64,000 bases of DNA from Collinsella sp. BG-O-102 (GTDB taxonomy: Bacteria > Actinomycetota > Coriobacteriia > Coriobacteriales > Coriobacteriaceae), in the NCBI RefSeq assembly GCF_023656745.1, contig NZ_JAMOKO010000003.1:62001-126000 (forward strand), written 5' to 3'. The position numbers and the translations under genes are program-made. Under the pieces are notes generated by a model. That model searched no databases. It was not told where the DNA came from and worked only from the letters and a program-made list of their open reading frames with translations. Positions 25,297 to 33,130 of the stretch are shown in pieces; position 1 is the stretch's first letter, and each line of letters opens with the position of its first letter.

Positions 25297-26154
25297 GTGG
25301 AAACGAATGTTCAAAAGATGCAGGTGCTGCTGGAGACCGTGCGCGCCGGAAGCTTTACGCGCGCCGCCGAGCGGCTGAGCTATTCGCAGTCGGGCGTGAG
25401 CCGTATGGTGGCCGATCTTGAGGCCGACTGGGGCTTTAAAGTTCTCGATAGAAGCCGCGAGGGCGTAGTACTTTCTGCCGACGGGCGGCAAGTTATGCCG
25501 GCGGTCGAGGCGCTCTGTGAGGAATTCACTCGCTTGCAGCGACGGGTGGATGAGATGCGTGGGCTCATGCGCGGCAAAATCTGCATCGGTACGTTTTCGA
25601 GTGTGGCGACCCACGTGCTGCCGCCGGTGATTGCGCACTTTCGCGCCGATCACCCGGACGTCGATTACGAGTTGCTGATGGGTGATTACTCCGAGATTGA
25701 GCAATGGGTGGCGGAAGGCCGCTGCGACCTGGGCTTTATTCCGCGCGAACCACGCGGCGCCGGCATAGCGTCGCGGCCGTTGGTGCAAGACGAGCTGATG
25801 GCCGTGGTGCCAGCGGACTCCTCGCTTGCCACCGCGGAGGTCGTTTCCCTTGCCGATTTGGCCAACGAGCAGTTTATTCTGCTGGAACGCGGCACCGATG
25901 ACGAGATTACGCCGCTGTTTCGTCGCGCGGGCCTGACGGTGCGTTCTAAGCTGTCGACCTGGGATGACTATGCGATTATGGCTATGGTCGAGGACGGCCT
26001 GGGCGTGAGCATTCTTCCGGCGCTCATCTTGCGCCGCTGCCAGTTCGATGTTGCCGTGCGCCCACTCGAGGGACATCCTCATCGGCAGATCAATGCGATA
26101 TATCGCACGGCTGACGTTTCGCTTGCGGCGGCTCGTCTCCTTGAATATCTCTAA
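25297..26154 (+). CDS. LysR-family transcriptional regulator
   Basis: The 285-residue protein has an N-terminal HTH (GSFTRAAERLSYSQSGVSRMV) and a periplasmic-binding-like effector domain beginning near residue 90 (GKICIGTFSSVATHVLPPVI). The GTG at 25297 follows GGAGGGG at a suitable distance; the ATG at 25276 lies within that ribosome binding region. Divergent pairing with the EamA exporter suggests ligand-induced activation of efflux. Confidence 0.87.
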   Translation: METNVQKMQVLLETVRAGSFTRAAERLSYSQSGVSRMVADLEADWGFKVLDRSREGVVLSADGRQVMPAVEALCEEFTRLQRRVDEMRGLMRGKICIGTFSSVATHVLPPVIAHFRADHPDVDYELLMGDYSEIEQWVAEGRCDLGFIPREPRGAGIASRPLVQDELMAVVPADSSLATAEVVSLADLANEQFILLERGTDDEITPLFRRAGLTVRSKLSTWDDYAIMAMVEDGLGVSILPALILRRCQFDVAVRPLEGHPHRQINAIYRTADVSLAAARLLEYL

Positions 26155-26213
26155 AGGCGCGTACCTGTTGTCCACTTTGGGACAATCCTCGGGGTTCGGT
26201 ACATTTTCTTATG

Positions 26214-26300
26214 AAATTGAACTTTGGAATGAGGTGCCGCGTTATACTGCTGCCTAAATTGAACTCTGGTTCAATTCGTGTTCTATAAATTGAACTTTGC
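26214..26300. promoter_or_regulatory. Three phased direct repeats upstream of the XRE-aminotransferase gene
   Basis: AAATTGAACTTTGG or a close variant occurs at 26214-26227, 26256-26269 and 26287-26300, 42 and 31 bp apart, close to four and three helical turns. The middle copy extends into a perfect dyad, ATTGAAC-N4-GTTCAAT (26258-26275). A TATACT -10-like hexamer (26243-26248) lies among them. The third copy abuts the ribosome binding site. This looks like autoregulation by the encoded XRE domain. Confidence 0.6.
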
Positions 26301-26316
26301 CAGCAAGGAGGTTCTA

Positions 26317-27837
26317 GTGGCCCAAGAGACGTTTAGCGATCGCCTGCGACAGACTATGTCCGATCGCGACGTTCGCCAGTCGGACGTAATCCGCGCATCG
26401 GAGATGCTCGGCAAAAAACTCGGCAAGAGTCAGATGAGCCAATATGTGAGCGGCAAGACGATTCCGCGGCGCGATGTGGCAGAGCTGCTCGCCCGCATTT
26501 TGGAGGTCGATGTTACCTGGCTGCTTGCCGGTGACGCCGATCAAGGCGAGGCATCATCGCCCCGTAACGTTTCCAAGCCCGAACCCCATCCCTCAGCTCA
26601 AATTCCAAGGAGCACCACCATGCGTACTTTTTCTAAATCCACCAAGCTCGATAATGTCCTGTATGACGTGCGCGGTCCCGTCGTCGACGAGGCTGCCCGC
26701 ATGGAGGACGAGGGCGAGCGCATCCTCAAGCTCAATATCGGCAACCCGGCGCCCTTCGGTTTCCGCACGCCCGACGAGGTCATCAAGGACATGCGCCAGC
26801 AGCTGCCCGACTGCGAAGGCTATTCCAACTCGCGTGGCCTGTTCTCCGCGCGCAAGGCAATCATGCAGTACTCGCAGATCAAAGGCCTGCCCAACGTTCA
26901 GATGGAGCACATCTACACGGGCAACGGCGTGTCCGAGCTCATTCAACTTTCGATGAACGCGCTGCTCGACAACGGCGATGAGATCCTGATCCCCAGCCCC
27001 GACTACCCGCTCTGGACGGCGTGCGCGACCCTTGCCGGCGGCCATCCTGTGCACTACCTGTGCGACGAGCAGGCCGATTGGTATCCCGATCTGCAGGATA
27101 TGGAGTCCAAGATCACGAGCGCGACCAAGGCCCTCGTCATCATCAACCCCAACAACCCCACGGGCTCCGTTTACCCGCGTGAGGTGCTCGAGGGCATCGT
27201 TGAGGTTGCGCGCAGGCACCAGCTCATGATTTTTGCAGACGAGATCTACGACCGCCTGTGCATGGACGGCTATGAGCACGTCTCGATTGCCTCGCTCGCT
27301 CCCGATCTGCCCTGTGTCACCTTTAGCGGCCTTTCCAAGTCGCACATGATCGCGGGCTATCGCATTGGCTGGATGGTGCTTTCGGGCAACCAGCGCTGCA
27401 TGAGCGACTTCATCATGGGCATCAACATGCTCTCCAACATGCGCCTGTGCTCCAACGTGCCGGCCCAGTCAATCGTCCAGACGGCGCTCGGCGGCCATCA
27501 GTCGGTCAACGACTATATCCGTCCCGGCGGTCGTGTCTACGAGCAGCGCAACTTTGTGTATGAGGCGCTCAACAAGATCGACGGCATCTCGGTGGTCAAG
27601 CCGCGCGCGGCGTTCTACATCTTCCCCAAGATGGATGTTAAGAAGTTCAACATCACCGATGACGAGCAGTTCGCTCTCGACCTGCTGCACGAGAAGAAGA
27701 TCCTGATCACGCGCGGCGGCGGCTTTAACTGGGCCGAGCCTGATCACTTCCGCATCGTGTACCTGCCGCGCATGGAAGTACTCAAAGAGTCCCTCGAAGA
27801 CCTCGCCGACTTCTTTGACCATTACCGCCAATCGTAG
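26317..27837 (+). CDS. XRE HTH domain fused to an AlaA-like aminotransferase
   Basis: The GTG at 26317 (after AAGGAGG) opens a 506-residue protein. Residues ~5-75 are a Cro/CI-type helix-turn-helix (QSDVIRASE, SQMSQYVSGKTIPRRD). Residues from ~102 form a class I PLP aminotransferase close to AlaA (GNGVSELI, NPNNPTG, PLP lysine in SGLSKSHMIAGYRIGW). AlaA-type enzymes make alanine from pyruvate and glutamate. An internal in-frame ATG at 26620 has its own AAGGAG seven bases upstream, so the free enzyme may also be made. The fusion hints at a regulator that senses its own substrate. Confidence 0.88.
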   Translation: MAQETFSDRLRQTMSDRDVRQSDVIRASEMLGKKLGKSQMSQYVSGKTIPRRDVAELLARILEVDVTWLLAGDADQGEASSPRNVSKPEPHPSAQIPRSTTMRTFSKSTKLDNVLYDVRGPVVDEAARMEDEGERILKLNIGNPAPFGFRTPDEVIKDMRQQLPDCEGYSNSRGLFSARKAIMQYSQIKGLPNVQMEHIYTGNGVSELIQLSMNALLDNGDEILIPSPDYPLWTACATLAGGHPVHYLCDEQADWYPDLQDMESKITSATKALVIINPNNPTGSVYPREVLEGIVEVARRHQLMIFADEIYDRLCMDGYEHVSIASLAPDLPCVTFSGLSKSHMIAGYRIGWMVLSGNQRCMSDFIMGINMLSNMRLCSNVPAQSIVQTALGGHQSVNDYIRPGGRVYEQRNFVYEALNKIDGISVVKPRAAFYIFPKMDVKKFNITDDEQFALDLLHEKKILITRGGGFNWAEPDHFRIVYLPRMEVLKESLEDLADFFDHYRQS

Positions 27838-27897
27838 GGGATTAGGTGCCTGCCGCCGCAAGAATCGAGGCGTCGCAGGATAGACATACGACAGCGA

Positions 27898-27997
27898 GCG
27901 AGCCGCATTTGCGCCAAGGTGACGTGAAATGAGAGGGCGCTGACCTTCTGGTCGCGCCCTCGAAATTGAACGTCAGATTGGCGTGAATGCGGCTCGC
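27898..27997 (+). repeat. Structured element family B, copy 1
   Basis: An outer stem (27898-27915 with 27980-27997, two mismatches) encloses an inner hairpin, GAGGGCGC...GCGCCCTC (27933-27961), with the core TGACCTTCTGGTC. The single-stranded parts between stems match those of the element at 31170-31266 although the stems differ. It lies between convergent genes. Confidence 0.7.
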
Positions 27998-28012
27998 GCA
28001 GCGTCAAGTGGT

Positions 28013-28034
28013 CCGCCGTTCGGTAGAACGGCGG
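28013..28034 (-). terminator. Terminator of the second deformylase-like gene
   Basis: An 8-bp stem, CCGCCGTT with AACGGCGG, and a 6-nt loop sit directly after the stop at 28037. The T-run on the minus strand is poor. Confidence 0.5.
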
Positions 28035-28036
28035 AA

Positions 28037-28447
28037 CTAAATAACAATTCCGTTGCAGTGGTCGATTTCGTGTTGGATGATCTCGGCGGTGTAGCCCGAG
28101 AAGTTTTTGATGCGGTGGATAAAGTTCTCGTCCAAATACTCAACCTTAATGCGGCGATAGCGGGTACAGGGACGCTCGCCGATTAGCGAGAGGCATCCTT
28201 CGCTTGTCTGATAGGCATTGACCTGCTCAAGAATTTGAGGGTTGTACATCAGGAGCGTCTTGTTGCCGTCTTTTACGCAGATGATGCGTTTGCGCACGCC
28301 GATCATGTTGGCGGCGAGACCGACACACTCGTGCTCGTGTTCGTGAAGCGTGTCCAAAAGGTCCTGTCCGGTAGCGGCGTCTTCGGGGTCGGCATCCTCG
28401 GAGGGCAGGCGTAAAAAGAACTCGGACTTCATGATGGGTTTGATCAT
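28037..28447 (-). CDS. Peptide deformylase family protein (motif 1 Gln replaced by Met)
   Basis: The 136-residue protein has motif 2 EGCLS and motif 3 HEIDH intact, so metal binding and the catalytic Glu are present. Motif 1 reads GLAANMIG, with Met in place of the oxyanion-stabilising Gln. Deformylases remove formyl groups from nascent proteins. This variant may be a slower or differently specific enzyme. The ATG at 28447 follows GAGGAGCCC. Compare with 18247-18666, which has the opposite defect. Confidence 0.87.
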   Translation of the reverse strand: MIKPIMKSEFFLRLPSEDADPEDAATGQDLLDTLHEHEHECVGLAANMIGVRKRIICVKDGNKTLLMYNPQILEQVNAYQTSEGCLSLIGERPCTRYRRIKVEYLDENFIHRIKNFSGYTAEIIQHEIDHCNGIVI

Positions 28448-28651
28448 GGCGGGCTCCTCATGTCTTATGCTTTCGTGGACTTTTAATAATAGCGCGGAAG
28501 GAAAGCTGCGCGTCCGCGTTACAATCTTTCGACGTTGGACCATGTTGCCAGATTCGTCGTGTACGGCGTCTGGTGTAAGTCTAGGGCTCATTTTCGCCCT
28601 GGACTGTTCCTCTGGGGCGATGCGATTGTCGTTCTAAGAGGAAGGAATTTC

Positions 28652-30064
28652 ATGGGGACCAAATCCCAAAAGCAAACTCAATCACCGTCGACAGCCTCGG
28701 CGATTCTCGTCGTAATGTATGTTGCAGCCTTTGTTGCCGCGTTTAACGAGAACATCATTAACGTGGCGCTGCACGACATTATGGCGGCCTTTTCGGTGAG
28801 TGCCACCACGGCGCAGTGGCTCGTTTCGGGCTACATGATCGTGACGTCGATCTTTACGGCTATCATGGCCTTCCTGTCCGGTCGTTTCTCGACGCGCAAG
28901 CTGCTGTTTTTCGCATGCGGATGCATGGTCGCCGGCGAAGTCCTGTGCCTGGTCGCTCCGTCGTTTAGCGTTTTGCTGCCAAGCCGTATTTTGCAGGCTG
29001 CGGGATCGGGCATCTTGTTTCCGCTCATGATGAATGTGGTGCTGTCTTGTGCCCCGCGCGAGAAGCTCGGTCTGTACCTGAGCCTGGGCGGTGCCTGCAT
29101 TACGCTGGGGCCGGCGTTTGGACCCGTGATCAGCGGTCTAATGTGCACGTTGTTTGGCTGGAGGGCGGTGTTCGTAGTGCCGCTGGTGGGCGGCATTGTG
29201 GTCGCTGCGGCGGGCGTAAAGCATGTTCAGAATGTCGGAGAGCGCTCGAACACCACGCTTGATATTCTGTCGGTTGTTTTGCTCGCTGCCGGTATAACAG
29301 CATTTGTGTATTCCGTAGGCGAGTTCTCGACCAATCTGGTTGGCGGTACCGTGACGCTCTTAGCCGCCATTGTGCTGCTCGGCCTGTTTGCGGCCCGTCA
29401 GCTCAAGCTTGAGCATCCGTTGCTTAACGTGCGTCCCATGGCGAGTGTTCGTTTTTGGCCTGCGTGTCTGCTTGTGGTGGTATCGATGATGACGACGTTC
29501 TCGATGAGCGTTTTGTTGCCGCTCTATTTTGAGGGCGCATACGGCATGACCGCACTTGTTGCGGGCTTGCTCATTTTGCCAGCAATTGCCTGCAACGCCG
29601 TGACCTCGATTGTGGGCGGACGCGTGATGGACGCCCGTGGCGCATGGCCGCTGCTGCCGGTCGGCTTTGCCCTGATTGCCGTGGGGCAGACTGCCATCTC
29701 GGTGACGGCGGTAAGCATGAACATCGGCGTCGTCGTGGCGCTGACCGTTGTGGTGTATGCCGGAGTCGGTTTGGTGCTGAGCCCCTCGCAAACGGCCGGC
29801 TTGGAGACGCTGCCTGGCGCTGAGCATCCTCACGGAACGGCATTGCTCAACACGTGGAACATGATTGCCGCATCGTTTGGCCCGTCGCTGTTTATCGGCC
29901 TGCTCTCGAGTTCTGCGGCGACTGCCGGCGCCGCTGGCGTTGCGACCGACGTTGCCCAGGCGATTGGATTTGCGGCGGCCGTGCGTGTGGCGGCTGTAAT
30001 TGCCGTGGTCGGGTTCGTGGCGTCGCTGGTGTACGCTCGTCGCGAGTCGCACATGTCGCATTAA
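28652..30064 (+). CDS. MFS multidrug efflux transporter (DHA2/EmrB type)
   Basis: The 470-residue protein has about 14 membrane segments, with motif A-like FLSGRFSTRK after TM2 and antiporter motif C-like GPAFGPVISG in TM5. DHA2 members export drugs or metabolites with proton entry. The ATG at 28652 follows GAAGGAA; an upstream frame extension to 28535 lacks support. It stands alone, with no adjacent TetR or MarR regulator. Confidence 0.88.
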   Translation: MGTKSQKQTQSPSTASAILVVMYVAAFVAAFNENIINVALHDIMAAFSVSATTAQWLVSGYMIVTSIFTAIMAFLSGRFSTRKLLFFACGCMVAGEVLCLVAPSFSVLLPSRILQAAGSGILFPLMMNVVLSCAPREKLGLYLSLGGACITLGPAFGPVISGLMCTLFGWRAVFVVPLVGGIVVAAAGVKHVQNVGERSNTTLDILSVVLLAAGITAFVYSVGEFSTNLVGGTVTLLAAIVLLGLFAARQLKLEHPLLNVRPMASVRFWPACLLVVVSMMTTFSMSVLLPLYFEGAYGMTALVAGLLILPAIACNAVTSIVGGRVMDARGAWPLLPVGFALIAVGQTAISVTAVSMNIGVVVALTVVVYAGVGLVLSPSQTAGLETLPGAEHPHGTALLNTWNMIAASFGPSLFIGLLSSSAATAGAAGVATDVAQAIGFAAAVRVAAVIAVVGFVASLVYARRESHMSH

Positions 30065-30216
30065 TGTGTGCACATAGATTCTGCAGCTAGATTAGCGGGC
30101 GACACCATAAACTAATGGACGTTTTGCCGAGAGGCATGAATGTTTAAAGCGCAAAGAGTGCGCGACGGGCCCCGCGAATGGGGCGATGATGCCCGAGAGG
30201 GCCAAGAAGGAGTCTC

Positions 30217-31128
30217 ATGTCTGAGAACGAAGAGATCATGAACGAGACCGAGAACGAGACCATGGCTGCCGAGGTCGAGGCAGTCGAGACCGTGGAGACC
30301 GAAGCTGCTGAGGTTGAGGCTGCTGACGAGGTTTCCGCCGAGGAGGAGGCCGAGGTTGTCGAGGCCGCCGCTGATTACGATGACGAAGAGCTGATGGATA
30401 AGATGCAGAAGGCCGCCCGCCTGCTGCGTAGCCGTCGCTTTGCTATTTCCAAGGAGGAGGAGGCCAAGGCCGAGCGCATGGCGAACATCGAGCGCGCCAT
30501 CAAGCTTCTTGACCTCAAGCCCAAGATGGAGCAGAAGGAAATGTCCGACCTGCTGGGCATGCGCCTCCGTGAGCTCGATGGCCTGATGGCCGAGGCCGAG
30601 GCTGCCGATCTGGTCGGCCGCATCGACGACGCCGAGGGCGATATGCGCAAGATCGTCGTCTTCGCTGCCGAGGATGCCGCTGAGGGCCTGGTCGAGCTTG
30701 CCAACAAGAAGGAGAAGCTCCTGCCCGAGCTTTCTTACGAGGAGGCCACCGAGCTGATGGCTGCTCTCGATAAGGTTATCGCTCCGCTCGTCGCCATGGG
30801 CCTGGACGAGGACCGCGGTCCTCGCGGCGGCCGTGACGATCGCGGTGGCCGTGGCGGCGACCGTGGCGGTCGCGGCGGCTTTGGCGATCGCGGTGGCCGT
30901 GGCGGCGACCGTGGCGGTCGCGGTGGCGATCGCGGTGGCCGTGGCGGCTTTGGTGACCGTGGCGGCGACCGTGGCGGTCGCGGCGGCTTTGGCGGCAACC
31001 GTGGCGGCTATGGCGACCGCGGTGGCAACCGTGGCGGTTTTGGCGGCAACCGCGGTAACGACCGCGGCGGTCGCGGCGGCGACCGTGGCGGCCGCAACGG
31101 TGGCGGCTTCCGCGGCAACCGTTTTTAG
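30217..31128 (+). CDS. Acidic protein with winged-helix-like core and RGG-repeat tail
   Basis: The 303-residue protein has three parts: a Glu/Ala-rich acidic N-terminus (1-60), a helical core that resembles a winged helix (about 75-185, including MEQKEMSDLLGMRLRELDGL), and an Arg/Gly tail (about 200-303) of RGG, GDRGG and GFGGN repeats. RGG boxes bind RNA and can drive condensate formation. No family name is recognised. The ATG follows AAGGAG. Its transcript probably ends at the structured element at 31170-31266. A role in RNA metabolism is inference from the tail. Confidence 0.75.
   Translation: MSENEEIMNETENETMAAEVEAVETVETEAAEVEAADEVSAEEEAEVVEAAADYDDEELMDKMQKAARLLRSRRFAISKEEEAKAERMANIERAIKLLDLKPKMEQKEMSDLLGMRLRELDGLMAEAEAADLVGRIDDAEGDMRKIVVFAAEDAAEGLVELANKKEKLLPELSYEEATELMAALDKVIAPLVAMGLDEDRGPRGGRDDRGGRGGDRGGRGGFGDRGGRGGDRGGRGGDRGGRGGFGDRGGDRGGRGGFGGNRGGYGDRGGNRGGFGGNRGNDRGGRGGDRGGRNGGGFRGNRF
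30830..31120 (+). repeat. GC-rich coding tandem repeat (RGG tail)
   Basis: Degenerate repeats of CGTGGCGGT/CGCGGTGGC type encode the RGG tail. Long near-identical blocks make the tract prone to length change. Confidence 0.8.
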
Positions 31129-31169
31129 TTACGGCGTTTTACCAAACCGCGTAACTAGTTGACGCTGCA

Positions 31170-31266
31170 AACCCGCCAGAGCGGCAATCTGCCTTTCAGC
31201 TTCGATGGCATGACCAGAAGGTCAATGCCGCCTCGCTTCAAGGCACCTTGCTCGCTCTGGCGGGTT
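31170..31266 (-). repeat. Structured element family B, copy 2 (also terminator of the RGG gene)
   Basis: A perfect 14-bp outer stem (31170-31183 with 31253-31266) encloses an inner hairpin with core TGACCAGAAGGTC, the reverse complement of the core in copy 1. On the plus strand the outer stem is followed by TTTTCG, so it can end the RGG transcript. The inner unpaired segments match copy 1. Confidence 0.75.
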
Positions 31267-31308
31267 TTCGCTGTCGGTACCAAAACATCGGCGTTGTCCT
31301 GATCAAAG

Positions 31309-31340
31309 CCTGCCAAAAAGGGACAGGTTTATTTTGGTGG
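31309..31340 (+). repeat. GGGACAG-loop hairpin (copy 6, degenerate stem)
   Basis: The left arm CCTGCCAAAA and loop AGGGACAGGTTTA match copies 4, 5 and 8, but the right arm reads TTTTGGTGG, keeping pairing through two G-U pairs. It directly abuts the next hairpin. Confidence 0.65.
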
Positions 31341-31389
31341 TCGTTGGGGACGTTCTTGTTTGACTAGTCGTTTAAGAACACCCAACGAC
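31340..31389. repeat. Interrupted hairpin
   Basis: GTCGTTGGG (31340-31348) pairs with CCCAACGAC (31381-31389), and inside GTTCTT pairs with AAGAAC. No gene is involved; function unknown. Confidence 0.6.
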
Positions 31390-31397
31390 TACATAGC

Positions 31398-31465
31398 ATG
31401 AGAGTGGATAATCTCCCGGTTTGAGCCTGCATCCAAGCTTAAAGTGGGAGATTATCCACTCTCAT
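31398..31465. repeat. Perfect 20-bp inverted repeat
   Basis: Arms at 31398-31417 and 31446-31465 are exact complements, separated by 28 nt, 21 bp past the pdxT stop. There is no T-run, so it is not a typical terminator. It could be a bidirectional transcript end or a mobile palindrome. Confidence 0.75.
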
Positions 31466-31486
31466 TTCGTTTGTTGATTTCGATGC

Positions 31487-32074
31487 CTACATTTGTAGGA
31501 ACAGTTCGTGGAGGCGGGTGTCTTCGTCGAGTTCGGGGTGGAAGGTTACGCCGAGCTGGTTGTCTTGGCGGGCGGCGACGATGCGGCCATCGACTTCGGC
31601 CAGGGCCTCGGCATCGCCGTGCACCTCAACGATGCGGGGCGCGCGGATAAACGTCAGCGGCACTTCACCGTCGATGCCGGCTACCTGCCCCTTGGTTCGA
31701 AAGCTGCCGAGCTGCCTGCCGTAGGCATTGCGCTCGACGAGCACATCCATGGTTGCCAGGCGCGGCGTCCCCTTATCGTCGTGGGCGGCAAGGTCGCGCG
31801 CCAGCAGAATCAAGCCGGCGCAGGTGCCCAGGACGGGCATGCCTTCAGCGATACGGGCACGAAGCTCCTCGAGCATGCCGAGCTCGGCAAGCAGCTTCCC
31901 TTGAACGGTGGACTCGCCGCCGGGAAGTACCAGACGGTCAAAGTCCTGCTTCAAATCAGCCGCCTGCCTCAGCTCAATACAGTGTGCGCCAAGCCCGGAT
32001 AGTCTTGCCTCGTGCTCGGCAAAAGCGCCTTGGACCGCCAGCACGGCGACCGTTTGGTCTGCATAATCGCTCAT
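31487..32074 (-). CDS. pdxT: Pyridoxal 5'-phosphate synthase glutaminase subunit
   Basis: The 195-residue class I glutaminase has LPGGEST (about 50-56), the catalytic Cys85 in GTCAGLIL and the His/Glu pair in FHPELDED near the C-terminus. It makes ammonia from glutamine and channels it to PdxS. It lies 20 bp downstream of pdxS on the same strand, forming the standard pdxST operon. Confidence 0.95.
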   Translation of the reverse strand: MSDYADQTVAVLAVQGAFAEHEARLSGLGAHCIELRQAADLKQDFDRLVLPGGESTVQGKLLAELGMLEELRARIAEGMPVLGTCAGLILLARDLAAHDDKGTPRLATMDVLVERNAYGRQLGSFRTKGQVAGIDGEVPLTFIRAPRIVEVHGDAEALAEVDGRIVAARQDNQLGVTFHPELDEDTRLHELFLQM

Positions 32075-32094
32075 GTGCGATCCTTTCTGCCGGA

Positions 32095-32985
32095 CTAGCG
32101 TCCGCGCTCCTCCATGATGATTTCGATCTCGTCGGCGTTGATGCCCACCATGGCCTCGCCCAGGTCTTCCGAAAGCTCGGCGATGAGCTTGGCATCGGTG
32201 AAGTTTGCCACGGCCTTGACGATGGCGGCGGCGCGCTTGGCGGGGTCGCCGCTCTTAAAGATGCCCGAGCCGACAAAGACGCCCTCGGCGCCCAGCTGCA
32301 TCATCAGCGCGGCGTCGGCGGGGGTCGCTACGCCGCCGGCGGCAAAGTTCACGACGGGAAGCTTGCCCGTGGCATGGACCTCGCGCACCAGCTCGACCGG
32401 AACCCGTAGTTGCTTGGCTGCCTCAAAGAGCTCATCATCGCGTAAAGCAACAACGTCGCGGATCTGCTTTTGGATCTTGCGCATGTGGCGCACAGCCTGG
32501 ACGACGTCGCCCGTGCCCGGCTCGCCCTTGGTGCGAATCATCGTGGCGCCCTCGGCAACACGGCGCAGCGCCTCGCCCAGATCGCGGGCACCGCAGACAA
32601 ACGGCACGTCAAACTGGGTCTTGTCGATATGGTAGACATCGTCGGCGGGGGAGAGAACCTCGGACTCATCGATGTAATCGATCTCGATGGCCTGCAGGAC
32701 CTGCGCCTCGACAATGTGACCGATGCGGCACTTGGCCATAACGGGGATGGAGACGGCCTCCTGGATGCCCTTGATCATCTTGGGGTCGCTCATGCGCGAG
32801 ACGCCGCCTGCGGCACGGATGTCGGCCGGGATGCGCTCGAGTGCCATGACGGCGCAGGCGCCTGCCTCTTCGGCGATGCGCGCCTGCTCGGGCGTGGTGA
32901 CGTCCATGATGACGCCGCCCTTGAGCATCTGCGCGAGCTCGCGATTGAGTTTGACGCGATCGGCCTTGCTGGTCTGTTCTGCCAT
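32095..32985 (-). CDS. pdxS: Pyridoxal 5'-phosphate synthase lyase subunit
   Basis: The 296-residue TIM-barrel protein is highly typical of Pdx[32 protein letters not shown], the catalytic Lys in VMAKCRIGH, and GEPGTGDV. It builds PLP from ribose 5-phosphate, glyceraldehyde 3-phosphate and ammonia. The ATG at 32985 follows AAGGGAG. The divergent pdxR gene beyond it suggests PLP-responsive control. Confidence 0.96.
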   Translation of the reverse strand: MAEQTSKADRVKLNRELAQMLKGGVIMDVTTPEQARIAEEAGACAVMALERIPADIRAAGGVSRMSDPKMIKGIQEAVSIPVMAKCRIGHIVEAQVLQAIEIDYIDESEVLSPADDVYHIDKTQFDVPFVCGARDLGEALRRVAEGATMIRTKGEPGTGDVVQAVRHMRKIQKQIRDVVALRDDELFEAAKQLRVPVELVREVHATGKLPVVNFAAGGVATPADAALMMQLGAEGVFVGSGIFKSGDPAKRAAAIVKAVANFTDAKLIAELSEDLGEAMVGINADEIEIIMEERGR

Positions 32986-33075
32986 GGTTGCTCCCTTGGT
33001 TGGCATGTGCATTGCTTGACGGAACATCCTATCGGGGAGCTGGGTATGGCAAAATACTCAGTTTTCGAGATAATA

Positions 33076-33119
33076 ATAAGGTCAGCTTAATACCAGATTG
33101 AACAGCTCGATAAGGTCAG
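33076..33119. promoter_or_regulatory. Direct repeats in the pdxS-pdxR divergent region
   Basis: ATAAGGTCAG occurs at 33076-33085 and again at 33110-33119, 34 bp apart, between the divergent starts. MocR/PdxR proteins commonly bind direct repeats in this position, so these are candidate PdxR sites. Confidence 0.55.
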
Positions 33120-33130
33120 GTGGCAAACTC

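Noticed and set aside
30830-31120. CRISPR-like or satellite repeat array
   Set aside because: The repeats are in frame, degenerate and encode RGG motifs; there are no regular spacers.
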